Under the pieces are notes generated by a model, which saw only the letters and a list, made by a program, of their open reading frames with translations, ran no database searches and was not told the origin of the DNA. A DNA stretch of 64,000 nt from Paracoccus binzhouensis (lineage in GTDB: Bacteria; Pseudomonadota; Alphaproteobacteria; Rhodobacterales; Rhodobacteraceae), in NCBI RefSeq assembly GCF_016446475.1, contig NZ_JAEHFP010000005.1, positions 23,299 through 87,298 of the forward strand, written 5' to 3'. Shown here piece by piece: positions 1 to 8,227 of this stretch (position 1 is the stretch's first letter; each line of letters starts with the position of its first letter). The position numbers and the translations under genes were made by a program.

Positions 1-1461
1 GGCGGGAGGATCGCACTCCACCTGTGTATGCTCTACTTCCTTGTAGCGATTGAGAGAAAGGTCGTATCCCGCCGCTGCGATATCGACCTTGGAGACGCAG
101 AAGCTCTGGGCTGTGCGAGCGTTGCTGCGCTCATTGTCGCCGCGCTCTTCCCAGCGCATCAGCAGGTCGGGCAGATTATTTTTTTCGTGCTCCTCATCCG
201 TCAACGGCTCGCCGGGTACCGGGCCGAGCTTCTCATCGGGCAACAATGTCGTCCGCTTATCGTCCAGCGAATAGCCGTCGGCCTGAATGTCATAGAACCA
301 GACATGATCCGTGCCGCCGACGCCGGTCTTGGTGAAGACCAGGATTGCCGTTGAAACCCCGGCATAGGGGCGAAACACGCCGGAGGGCAGTTTTATCACG
401 GCGTCGAGCTTGTGCTCCTCCACCAGCATGCGCCGGATTTCCTTATGTGCTTTGGATGAACCGAACAGCACGCCATCGGGTACGATCACCGCCGCCCGAC
501 CGCCGGTCTTGAGGAGACGCAGGAAGAGCGCAATGAACAGCAACTCCGTCTTCTTGGTCTTTACGATCTTCTGCAGGTCCTTGGCGGTCGCTTCGTAGTC
601 GAGCGATCCGGCGAAAGGCGGGTTGGCCAGAACCAGAGAATAGGCGCCTGCATCCTCGGCATGGTCCTCGGCCAGACTGTCGCGATAGGTGACATTCGGA
701 TTCTCGACGCCGTGCAGCGTCATGTTCATCGCGCCGATGCGCAGCATTGTGGTGTCGAAATCGAAACCGTGGAACATACTTTCGTGGAAATGCTTCCGCA
801 GCGACGCATCACGCATCAGTTCGGGGTGCTTCTCGCGAAGGTACTCGCCCGCGGCAACTAGGAAGCCACAGGTGCCGGCGGCCGGATCACAGATCACGTC
901 GGTCGGCTTCGGCTCCGTCAACTCGACCATCAGCCGAATAATGTGGCGCGGCGTGCGGAACTGGCCGTTCTGACCGGCGCTCGCGATCTTCGCGAGCATG
1001 AACTCATAAACATCGCCCTTGGTGTCCCGATCCTCCATCGGGATTCGGTCAAGTTTCTCGACCACCTTGGCCAGAAGCGCCGGGTTCGAGAAACCAAGGC
1101 GCGCATCGCGCATCAGCTTGCCGTAGCTGGATTGGGTGCCGTTCAGCGCGCGCAGGAATGGGAAGACATGTTCATCCACTACTTCCATCATCTCGCGAGG
1201 CTCAAAATTCTTGAAGCGCGACCAGCGAAGATCGTCGTAGGAGCGTCCCTTTTCGTCTCTTCCATCGGGGAAGATGCGGCGCTCCATCGGAATCTTGAGC
1301 GTCTGGCTCTTGCGCTCTTCGAGGGTATGGAGATCGTCGAGCCGTTTAATGAACAGCAGGTAGGTAATCTGCTCGATTACAGAGAGTGGATTGGCAACGC
1401 CGCCAGCCCAGAAGTCATTCCAGATACTATCGACCTGATTTCGGATTGCGCCGGTCAGCAT
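1..1461 (-). CDS. hsdM: Type I restriction-modification DNA methyltransferase subunit HsdM (3' end cut by window edge)
   Basis: N6-adenine methylase that, with an HsdS specificity subunit, modifies host DNA. Reading the minus strand from the ATG at 1459-1461 gives about 487 residues with no stop before the window edge. The N-terminal HsdM helical region (LLFIKRLDDL) is followed by a SAM-binding motif DPAAGTCGF near residue 195 and the catalytic NPPF at residues 280-283. The length is close to that of short HsdM proteins, so only a small C-terminal piece should be missing. hsdS and hsdR are expected to the left, outside the window, and this was not seen. It starts 58 bp downstream of the WYL regulator gene on the same strand, so the two may be cotranscribed. 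The family call is firm; membership of the same element as the ICE core is inferred. Confidence 0.93.
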   Translation of the reverse strand, partial: MLTGAIRNQVDSIWNDFWAGGVANPLSVIEQITYLLFIKRLDDLHTLEERKSQTLKIPMERRIFPDGRDEKGRSYDDLRWSRFKNFEPREMMEVVDEHVFPFLRALNGTQSSYGKLMRDARLGFSNPALLAKVVEKLDRIPMEDRDTKGDVYEFMLAKIASAGQNGQFRTPRHIIRLMVELTEPKPTDVICDPAAGTCGFLVAAGEYLREKHPELMRDASLRKHFHESMFHGFDFDTTMLRIGAMNMTLHGVENPNVTYRDSLAEDHAEDAGAYSLVLANPPFAGSLDYEATAKDLQKIVKTKKTELLFIALFLRLLKTGGRAAVIVPDGVLFGSSKAHKEIRRMLVEEHKLDAVIKLPSGVFRPYAGVSTAILVFTKTGVGGTDHVWFYDIQADGYSLDDKRTTLLPDEKLGPVPGEPLTDEEHEKNNLPDLLMRWEERGDNERSNARTAQSFCVSKVDIAAAGYDLSLNRYKEVEHTQVECDPPA

Positions 1462-1519
1462 CGTTTTCCCTCTTTCACAATTTTTCCATCCCCGCCATTC
1501 GTGCCGACGAATTCCGTCG

Positions 1520-2398
1520 TCATCTCATGGCCTCGGCCAGGGCCGCGTCGAATTCGGCGCGATTGGTGACAACAACGGGCGTCTCGTGCGGATCGTCGAG
1601 AATGTCCGCTACATCCAGACGCAATCGCTTTCGGAAGTAATACAGCAGTGCTCGCCGCACAGGGATCGCCACACTGTCATCGCGCATGCCGTAGTCTTGC
1701 GCGATGACCCTGCGTTGATTCTCACCGATGTTCGGATTGGGCGAAAGTGTCACTTCAAAAAACTCATTCCAGTGCTTGTCATCTTCCGGTCTTGCACCGG
1801 GTTGATCAGCGGCGCGTGCCTCAAGGCATCTGGAGATCAGGAAATCCTTGAACTTACGATCTATGTGACAGAAGGCTCTGACGTGCCAACGGAATCCGTC
1901 GCTGCCGAAGGCATGAGGCGTGATGCGACGCCAGATGGGTGCGGGCCGGAGCTCGTTCATTGACTGGTACAGGACCTCCACCGAGGTCGCGTCTCTCACG
2001 GCAGCTAGGATCATGCGCAAGACCGGCACGTCCACACGGCGATGCGGCACCGGCATGGTGTCAACGCTCGGCAGTCTGGCAAGCCAAGTCCGCTCCCCGT
2101 GCAGGATCGGGTCAACCGCGAAGGTCAACTGAGCGAGGTACCGATCTGCGTCGGGCTTCAGGAAGCGGGGTTTGAACGAATCGGTGGCGAAGTATCGCTT
2201 CTGGCTGCGGTCATATCGCACGTTTTCGGGCGCCAATTCCTGATACTGGGTGAGGTCCTTTGATGCCTGGGGCACTGACACGCCGAAGAAGCCCGTGATG
2301 TCGGCCCGATTTATACCTCCCTCCCAGAACAGCCTGAATTCAATGAATTCAAGCCTTTGCTCCACTCCCCATCGCAGTTCTGGGTCGCCAACTGACAT
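1520..2398 (-). CDS. WYL-domain transcriptional regulator of the CapW/BrxR type
   Basis: 292 residues. The N-terminal winged HTH (about residues 8-75) contains RLFWEGGINRADI, a serine-rich recognition helix and a RYD..QKRY wing, the pattern known from CapW and BrxR repressors. A central WYL domain (about 130-210) and a WCX-like C-terminal part follow. Members of this family sit beside CBASS, BREX and other defence systems and repress them until infection; CapW and BrxR have been shown to be repressors. Here the gene is divergent from the metallo-beta-lactamase/E2-E1-JAB operon and upstream of hsdM on its own strand, so it could control both. A palindrome lies in the shared 131 bp promoter region. 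The ligand is unknown. The domain call is strong, its targets are inferred from layout. Confidence 0.85.
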   Translation of the reverse strand: MSVGDPELRWGVEQRLEFIEFRLFWEGGINRADITGFFGVSVPQASKDLTQYQELAPENVRYDRSQKRYFATDSFKPRFLKPDADRYLAQLTFAVDPILHGERTWLARLPSVDTMPVPHRRVDVPVLRMILAAVRDATSVEVLYQSMNELRPAPIWRRITPHAFGSDGFRWHVRAFCHIDRKFKDFLISRCLEARAADQPGARPEDDKHWNEFFEVTLSPNPNIGENQRRVIAQDYGMRDDSVAIPVRRALLYYFRKRLRLDVADILDDPHETPVVVTNRAEFDAALAEAMR

Positions 2399-2426
2399 GT
2401 GTGCTCCGATCAGTATAGTAACGCTA

Positions 2427-2453
2427 TTGACAGCGAAACGCTGCCGATATAGT
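2427..2453 (+). promoter_or_regulatory. Divergent defence promoter with embedded operator palindrome
   Basis: A perfect -35 box TTGACA (2427-2432) and a -10-like TATAGT (2448-2453) are separated by 15 bp, shorter than the usual 17. Between them and overlapping the end of the -35 box is the inverted repeat CAGCG-AAA-CGCTG (2431-2443). On the other strand TATACT (2412-2417) lies a few bases before the WYL gene start, so the same palindrome would also cover the -35 region of the leftward promoter. Occupation by the WYL protein would block both sides. Sequence elements are seen directly; the binding protein is inferred. Confidence 0.55.
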
Positions 2454-2529
2454 TTTTATGTTAATTTGGCTGACGATTCAAGGGCCGACTCACGGTCTCG
2501 GCGTCGGCACACCTTGTTAGGAGGCCGCA

Positions 2530-3693
2530 ATGGCATCGAAGATCACCCTGTTCCCGGTCGGTAACGGCGACATGACGCTCATCGAGACCGACTCCGGCCG
2601 CAAGATACTGATTGATCTCAACATTCGGGCTGCCGCCGATGACTCTGACGACGATACGCCGGACGTCGCTAGCATGCTCAGGGAGCGTCTCGAACGGGAC
2701 GCTGATGGCAGGCTGTATTTGGACGCGCTGCTTCTCAGCCATCCCGACAAGGATCACTGTACTGGCCTGCGGAAGCATTTCCACCTCGGCCCGCCCGATG
2801 AATGGTCGAAGAAGGACGATAAGATCTTCATCCGCGAGATGTGGTCGTCGCCGATGGTGTTCCGCCGCGCGTCGCGCAATAACGTGCTGTGCGACGATGC
2901 GAAAGCGTTCAACACCGAGGCCCGGCGCCGCGTTCAGAAGTTCCGTGACGTTGGCGGCATTGTCGGCGACGGTGATCGCATCCTCATCCTTGGAGAGGAC
3001 GAAAACGGCAAGACCGACGACCTGACGGCGATTCTCGTGCGCGGGGACGAAACCTTCTCGCGCATCAACGGCCAGTACGACTGGTCGATGACGGCACGGC
3101 TTCTGGCGCCGCTTCCCAAGACCGATGACGACGAGGAAGAAGAGGCGCTGTCCAAGAACCAGTCCAGCACGATCCTCCAGTTTTCTTTGGCTGGCGATCA
3201 GGTCGGGGACAGGTGCCGGTTCCTGACTGGCGGGGATGCGGAAGTCGCCATTTGGGAACGGCTCTGGCAGCGGCACTCCTGGCGGTCGGACTGGCTGTCC
3301 TACGACATCCTGCAGACGCCTCACCATTGCTCGTGGCACAGCCTGTCGCATGACAGTTGGAGTGAGATGGGCGAGGACGCGGAGGTCTGTGAGGACGCGC
3401 GAAATGCGCTGTCTCAGGCCCGCGACGGTGCGACGATCGTCGCCAGCAGCAAGCCCATCAAAGACGACGATAGCGACCCGCCTTGCATCCGCGCCAAGCG
3501 GGAATACGTGGCCATCGCGGATGGCGTGAATGGCACGTTCAAGTGTGTGGGCGAACACCCTTCGGAGAAATCCCCCGACGTGATGGAGTTCGAGATCGGC
3601 AAGGATGGTCCGCGGCTGAAGACGAAGCTCATGAAGGCGGCGACCGTCCTCAGCTCCGGCGTGATCGGCGGACAGCCCCTGGCTCACGGCTGA
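2530..3693 (+). CDS. ComEC-like metallo-beta-lactamase-fold hydrolase of a ubiquitin-like defence operon
   Basis: 387 residues with no signal peptide, so probably cytoplasmic. The metal-binding motif reads S70-H71-P-D73-K-D75-H76, the ComEC/Rec2 variant in which the second His of HxHxDH is Asp. GGD at 234-236 and PHH at 264-266 supply the later ligands, so the active site looks complete. ComEC-type MBL domains act on nucleic acids or nucleotides; the substrate here is unknown. The start has a strong AGGAGG site. The stop lies 5 bp before the E2-E1-JAB gene, which implies one operon. The protein ends in LAHG with an upstream VIGG, so it has a C-terminal glycine of the kind that E1/JAB systems can act on; that idea is speculation. 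First gene of the operon after the WYL-linked promoter. Confidence 0.82.
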   Translation: MASKITLFPVGNGDMTLIETDSGRKILIDLNIRAAADDSDDDTPDVASMLRERLERDADGRLYLDALLLSHPDKDHCTGLRKHFHLGPPDEWSKKDDKIFIREMWSSPMVFRRASRNNVLCDDAKAFNTEARRRVQKFRDVGGIVGDGDRILILGEDENGKTDDLTAILVRGDETFSRINGQYDWSMTARLLAPLPKTDDDEEEEALSKNQSSTILQFSLAGDQVGDRCRFLTGGDAEVAIWERLWQRHSWRSDWLSYDILQTPHHCSWHSLSHDSWSEMGEDAEVCEDARNALSQARDGATIVASSKPIKDDDSDPPCIRAKREYVAIADGVNGTFKCVGEHPSEKSPDVMEFEIGKDGPRLKTKLMKAATVLSSGVIGGQPLAHG

Positions 3694-3698
3694 AACCG

Positions 3699-5990
3699 AT
3701 GGCGGACATCCGACTCAGCGACACCATCCTGCGCGCGCTGGCTCTGGTGTCCGCCCATCCCGCCGTTTTCCATGTCGGCACGCCATCTCTCGTGGATGGG
3801 GGCGGCACGGTGGTCGTGGATGTGACGTTCGACGTCAACCTGCCGAACAGCTGGCGGCGGGCAGGGGAAAGCCCATCAGGGGTGAAGCTCCAAGAGGTTG
3901 TGCGCATAGCCTTTCCGTGTGGATTCCCGCTTGAGGCGCCAGAGGTTTCGCTGCGCCGGGACTTCAACCGCAACCTCCCGCATATGCAGCCATGGTTGAC
4001 CGATGGACGCCCCGTGCCCTGCCTCTACGATGGCGACTTGGCTGAGCTGCTCCACCACGAAGGCCTGGCCGGTATCCTCAATCAGACGGCCGTCTGGCTG
4101 GAGCGCGCGGCGCTGGGTACGCTCATCGATCCGAAGCAAGGCTGGGAGCCCGTTCGGCGCGATAGCTTTGCGGACGATCTCGTCGCCGACGCCGAAGGGC
4201 TCCGGCGGCTGGTTGACCGTAAGGGTGGTTACCGCTTCTTTGAGCTGGACTATTTGAGGATGGAGGCCAATGGCTCCAGCGTCATCCACGGTCACATCTC
4301 GGGTGTCAGCCCCAAACTGAACACTGACGCCGTCCCGAGGCTATTCGGGGAAACGCCAACGGCGGCAAATACGTTGCGCCGAGGCCGTTCGCTGGGTCTT
4401 GTAGTCTGGCCGGGAAAACTGCCGTCGGGCAAGCTGGCCATTAGCGATGTATACCTGCCCGAGACGGTTACTACGGTCGCGGAACTGAAGCAACGTGCGG
4501 AGCTATACGGGTGCGCCCGCGAACTCGATACCGCGCTCAATTGGCTGAAGAGATGCTTGTCAGGTTATACCGGCGGGCCATTCCCGCTGGCTGTCGTTCT
4601 GTTGGCGCGCCGCCCGTGCAACGTGATCGGCAGTCAAAGTCCAATCGAACTGTGTCCCTATGTCGTGGACATTCGGTCGCCCAATCTATTTGCCGAGGGC
4701 GAGGCAACGCCAACACGGCCTGCCGCGCATCGTCACGCCGTGAGCCGTGCCCTTCTGGCTCAGATGGCCGGTGGCGCAGCGACCTCCGAGCGTCCGCCGT
4801 GGACCCTGATCGGGGCTGGCAGTTTAGGCTCCAAGCTGGCGCTTCATCTCGCACGGGCCGGAAATGGACCTGAGGTCGTCATCGACAAGTCGTCGATGGC
4901 TCCCCACAACGCTGCAAGGCACGCCCTCATTCCCACCACAGGAGACATGCAAATCCTTTGGATGGATGCCAAGGCCAGACTGTTGTGCGATGCGTTGAAA
5001 GGCCTCCAACAAGAGGCGGTATCTGTGGTCGCCAACGTGGCAAGCATCCTCAGTTCCAGGGAGCAGGTGCGCCGGGCTTGGTCAAAGCGGTCCTGGGCGG
5101 TCGTGAATGCCACGGCATCACTGGTTGTGCGCGACGCACTGGCCTCCAGCAATCTGCTTCCAACTCGCGTGGTCGAGACCTCTTTGTTCGCGGGCGGGCT
5201 TATCGGAATCATCACCGCAGAAGGACCAGGACGAAACCCAAACACGGGCGACTTGATGGCAGAAAGCTATGCCCTCCTCCATGAGGACCTGGCGGCGGCA
5301 GGTGCCGTTTTCGGAGACAATGCCGCGGCGTCGCGGCAAACGTTAGGCCAGGGCTGCGGCTCCATGACAATGGCAATGTCCGATGGGCGGCTTTCGCTTT
5401 TCGCGGCTGGCATGTCCGAGTATTTACTGCGGCGACAGCGCGAGGGGCTACCGGAGAATGGTGGCGAGGTCCTCATAGGACGGCTCTCCGACGACGGGCT
5501 CGGTCTCGTGTGGCATGTTCATCTCGTTTCACCCGTTGCCGAAGTCAGCACGACCAATGGAGAAGCATGGCGCGTTCACGTCCATCCGCGTGCACTGGCG
5601 AAGATCCAGGAAGAGACAGCGCGTTGGCCGACGTCGGAAACCGGGGGCGTACTCGTCGGCCGGGTTTCAGAAGCGTCCCACACGTTCCACGTCGTTGACG
5701 TCCTGGACGCGCCTGAAGATAGCCATCGCTCGCCGAACGAGTTTGTGCTCGGAACGAAGGGTCTGCGCCAGAAGCTGACATCGTACTCCGAAGGGGTGGG
5801 TTGGTCACTCTTTTGCCTTGGAACCTGGCACAGTCATCTTTCAGCGAGTGGCCCATCTCTGACAGATCGTGCGACCGCAACAGCTGTCTCAATCGCACGT
5901 CTGACGCCGGCCGTTCTTCTCATCCACACACCGACCGGATTCCATGCGCTTCTCGCCGATTCTGCGGGCGTGGCCAAGGGAGGCGCATGA
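3699..5990 (+). CDS. Three-domain E2-E1-JAB ubiquitin-conjugation-like protein
   Basis: 763 residues from the ATG 5 bp after the MBL gene; an in-frame ATG at 3483 lies inside that gene and is less likely. Domain order: an E2-like fold at about 1-150, with FPCGFPLEAPEV (72-83) and candidate catalytic Cys108 in VPCLYDG; a linker; an E1/ThiF adenylation domain from about 365, with G372-A-G-S-L-G377 and a candidate thiolation Cys553 in GQGCGS; and a C-terminal JAB/JAMM protease at about 625-755. The JAMM set is intact: E647, H711-x-H713, S720 and D723. In type II CBASS, Cap2 (E2-E1) and Cap3 (JAB) are separate and act on a CD-NTase. Here all three are one chain and no CD-NTase is present. It probably conjugates and deconjugates a partner, most likely an operon member. 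Confidence 0.88.
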   Translation: MADIRLSDTILRALALVSAHPAVFHVGTPSLVDGGGTVVVDVTFDVNLPNSWRRAGESPSGVKLQEVVRIAFPCGFPLEAPEVSLRRDFNRNLPHMQPWLTDGRPVPCLYDGDLAELLHHEGLAGILNQTAVWLERAALGTLIDPKQGWEPVRRDSFADDLVADAEGLRRLVDRKGGYRFFELDYLRMEANGSSVIHGHISGVSPKLNTDAVPRLFGETPTAANTLRRGRSLGLVVWPGKLPSGKLAISDVYLPETVTTVAELKQRAELYGCARELDTALNWLKRCLSGYTGGPFPLAVVLLARRPCNVIGSQSPIELCPYVVDIRSPNLFAEGEATPTRPAAHRHAVSRALLAQMAGGAATSERPPWTLIGAGSLGSKLALHLARAGNGPEVVIDKSSMAPHNAARHALIPTTGDMQILWMDAKARLLCDALKGLQQEAVSVVANVASILSSREQVRRAWSKRSWAVVNATASLVVRDALASSNLLPTRVVETSLFAGGLIGIITAEGPGRNPNTGDLMAESYALLHEDLAAAGAVFGDNAAASRQTLGQGCGSMTMAMSDGRLSLFAAGMSEYLLRRQREGLPENGGEVLIGRLSDDGLGLVWHVHLVSPVAEVSTTNGEAWRVHVHPRALAKIQEETARWPTSETGGVLVGRVSEASHTFHVVDVLDAPEDSHRSPNEFVLGTKGLRQKLTSYSEGVGWSLFCLGTWHSHLSASGPSLTDRATATAVSIARLTPAVLLIHTPTGFHALLADSAGVAKGGA

Positions 5991-6749
5991 ATGTTCAACC
6001 TCGAAACGCTCATCAGCGATCCCTACAACCGTAAAGCCCGGCTTCAACCTGCGCTCCTCACGCTGTTACCCATATTGGTTGCATCGGTGTTGCTGGTCCC
6101 GGAAATTCAGTCGTCTTGGGGTGCTGCTGTCGGCGTGGTGGTGTATTGCGGCGGTGCGATGTGGCTGACTCAGCTTGGCAGAGATCGTGGCAAAGCGCTT
6201 GAGCCGATGCTTTTCAAAGCGTGGGACGGTAAGCCTTCCGTCGCGATGCTGCGACATCGTGACTCCTACCTCTCGAAGGCGACCAGAGAGCGGTATCGTG
6301 CGTTCCTCGAACGTCGAGTTCCGGACCTGAAGCTCGCGTCGCCGGAGGAGGAGGAGAGTTCACCGACCAACGCCGATGATGGGTATGAGAGTGCTACTGC
6401 TTGGCTGCTCGCTCAAACCAGGGATCGCGAGCGCTTTCGCCTGATCTTCGAGGAAAACATCAATTACGGGTTCCGCCGGAATATCTGGGCACTCAAGCCT
6501 CTGGCGCTTGTTGTAGATGGACTACTCATTACGGTCGTACTGACGACGGTCGTGATCTTTTCAACGGAAAGCGTCACCTCAACTTTGCAGGTGATCGACA
6601 AGCCGACTTGGGCCGCTGCTTTGTTTACTCTGGCCCACATGTTGGTCTTCGCAGTCATGGTGCGTCGCGACTGGGTGCGCGCGACAGCGAACGCCTACTC
6701 ACAGCAACTCTTAGCCGCATGTGACATCCTTGATAGTAGCGATCGCTGA
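5991..6749 (+). CDS. Four-helix membrane protein, candidate effector of the E2-E1-JAB operon
   Basis: 252 residues beginning at the base after the JAB gene's stop, so translation is coupled. Hydrophobic segments at about 21-39 and 42-60 and again at about 170-190 and 206-224 suggest two hairpins. They are separated by a charged cytoplasmic-type region of about 105 residues that includes a run of glutamates (PEEEESS). I do not recognise the family. The 2TM-soluble-2TM layout resembles SLATT-like and other membrane effectors of nucleotide-based immune systems, but no specific motif confirms this. Placement as last gene of the operon fits an effector that damages or depolarises the inner membrane. 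A structural or localising role cannot be excluded. No terminator was seen in the 184 bp that follow. Confidence 0.7.
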   Translation: MFNLETLISDPYNRKARLQPALLTLLPILVASVLLVPEIQSSWGAAVGVVVYCGGAMWLTQLGRDRGKALEPMLFKAWDGKPSVAMLRHRDSYLSKATRERYRAFLERRVPDLKLASPEEEESSPTNADDGYESATAWLLAQTRDRERFRLIFEENINYGFRRNIWALKPLALVVDGLLITVVLTTVVIFSTESVTSTLQVIDKPTWAAALFTLAHMLVFAVMVRRDWVRATANAYSQQLLAACDILDSSDR

Positions 6750-6933
6750 CCGACTTATTTCTCGGCCAGCAGTATTCGCTGTATCGTTCCAGGCTGGACT
6801 GCATAGATGAGAGCTGCTTCAGCCGTCGAAAGCGCGTTGGCTTTAATCTCTTCCATACCATCAACGACGCGACCAATACTCTCCGCAAATCCGGACAGTT
6901 AGTCTGAAGCCAACGGCCATTTGCTGAGTTGTA

Positions 6934-7206
6934 TTATCCGTCCCGCGCCGCATCGAGCAGATGCCGGTAGCCGTGCTCGGTCATCCAACGGGCGCGCTTC
7001 AGATGCGTCTCCCAGCAGCGGCGAGCGCGGTGAGGCTCCGCGTCCGGATCGCGATGCAGGACGATGCCGGCGACCTCGCGCCAGTCGGCGCCTTCAGCCT
7101 CAGCGTCGAGCAGGCGCAGATAGGTGATGAAATGGTCCTCATCATAGGACGTGGTTTTGTCCGCCCACGGCACCTCGTCGGCGATCTCGGGATCGAGTTT
7201 GGCCAT
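6934..7206 (-). CDS. Small DUF2285-type protein, QseM-like antiactivator candidate
   Basis: 90 residues from the ATG at 7204-7206, preceded by GGAGGA. The C-terminal part (WETHLKRARWMTEHGYRHLL) shows the helical DUF2285 ending that also closes the fseA-like product nearby (EAEEMISGGYLRLL). In ICEMlSymR7A, QseM is a small antiactivator that binds FseA and TraR and holds transfer off. The gene's size, domain and position beside an AraC regulator and an fseA-like gene make an equivalent role plausible, but I cannot confirm orthology from sequence alone. No traR or traI is present, so if it works as an antiactivator its only visible target is the FseA-like protein. An alternative start at 7293 would add about 29 residues without a ribosome site. 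Confidence 0.7.
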   Translation of the reverse strand: MAKLDPEIADEVPWADKTTSYDEDHFITYLRLLDAEAEGADWREVAGIVLHRDPDAEPHRARRCWETHLKRARWMTEHGYRHLLDAARDG

Positions 7207-7345
7207 GTGCCCGTCCTCCAAACCTTGCACATCCATGGCATCCGTTCGGGCTGCCTCCGGGCTTCGGGTGCGAGGCGCTGCTCGATCCATCATAATACGG
7301 AATGGCGCCGGAGGCCTGCGGGCATATGTCGATCAATGTCTCCGG

Positions 7346-8227
7346 TCAGGCGCAATTCTTGCGGAACAGAGAAGGCGTCGTCCCCGTCATCTTGCGGAAC
7401 ACGTCCGTGAAATGGCTGTGGCTGGAAAAGCGGAGAGCGAGCGCGATGTCCGTGATCGACGCGCGGTCCGACAGCAGCATCTCCTTCGCCTTCTGAATCC
7501 GCCGCTCGGTGATGTAGCGGCAGGGCGGCTTTCCAAACGTCGCCTTGAACGCCTTGCCGAAATGGTGTGGGCTGAGTCCCGCTTCCGCGGCGAGCGCTGC
7601 GAGCCCGATATCTTCGTCCAGATGCGCCTCGATGAAGTCGATGATCCGCCTTCGGCGCGAGGCGCCGAGACCGCCCCTGATCGATGGCGGCGGCCTACCG
7701 TTTTCGCCATAGGTCTCGAACAAGCGCAGAGCGAGCGAGGTGCCGACGAGGTCCAGGCAGAGCCCGCCGCAGCGGCTATCGTCGATCAAGCTGCGCCTGA
7801 GGCAGGCTATCAGCTCCTCGACCGCCGGGTCGCGGAGCGCCGCTCTACCTCTGATCTCGGGCACGCGCCCGTCGAAGGCGTTGCCGATTGTGCGTTCGAT
7901 GAAGCTATTTTCCATGGCAATGACGAAGGACTGCTTGTCGGCCGTCCAGCCGACATGAGTGGCCCGATCGGCCGGGCTCAGATGAAAGTGTCCTGCAGCA
8001 ACAGGGTATTTCTCGGTGCGGCGGCTTTCAGGCAAACGGCAGATGAGATCCAGCGGTTCGCTTTCATGCATGAAAAGGGCGAACTGTGCCGTGACGATCT
8101 GTGTCCCGGGATTGATCGGGATATCGCATCGGCTAACGACAATGCCGTTGCGGGCGATGCGCCGCGTGACGGACAGTACCGGGGACGCAATTTCCGACGT
8201 GAAATCGACCAGAGTGGTTTCGGCCAT
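7346..8227 (-). CDS. AraC-family transcriptional regulator
   Basis: 293 residues. The C-terminal 100 residues hold two helix-turn-helix units: LAALAAEAGLSPHHFGKAFK, then a second unit ITDIALALRFSSHSHFTDVF ending in the usual FRKMTGTTPSLFR. The N-terminal 180 residues are the variable effector or dimerisation domain and have no motif I recognise. Such proteins usually activate a neighbouring or divergent gene on binding a small molecule. The divergent neighbour is the fseA-like gene, and the DUF2285 gene lies downstream on the same strand. In the ICEMlSym family this position is under TraR quorum-sensing control, so an AraC protein may replace it here. That role is inferred from position only. 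Confidence 0.9.
   Translation of the reverse strand: MAETTLVDFTSEIASPVLSVTRRIARNGIVVSRCDIPINPGTQIVTAQFALFMHESEPLDLICRLPESRRTEKYPVAAGHFHLSPADRATHVGWTADKQSFVIAMENSFIERTIGNAFDGRVPEIRGRAALRDPAVEELIACLRRSLIDDSRCGGLCLDLVGTSLALRLFETYGENGRPPPSIRGGLGASRRRRIIDFIEAHLDEDIGLAALAAEAGLSPHHFGKAFKATFGKPPCRYITERRIQKAKEMLLSDRASITDIALALRFSSHSHFTDVFRKMTGTTPSLFRKNCA

Noticed and set aside
1520..2398. BREX regulator (brxR) implying a BREX island
   Set aside because: The WYL protein resembles BrxR, but no pglZ, brxC or other BREX gene is in the window.
2530..6749. Type II CBASS
   Set aside because: E2, E1 and JAB domains are present, but no CD-NTase gene exists in the operon or nearby and the domains are in one chain, so the CBASS label does not fit.
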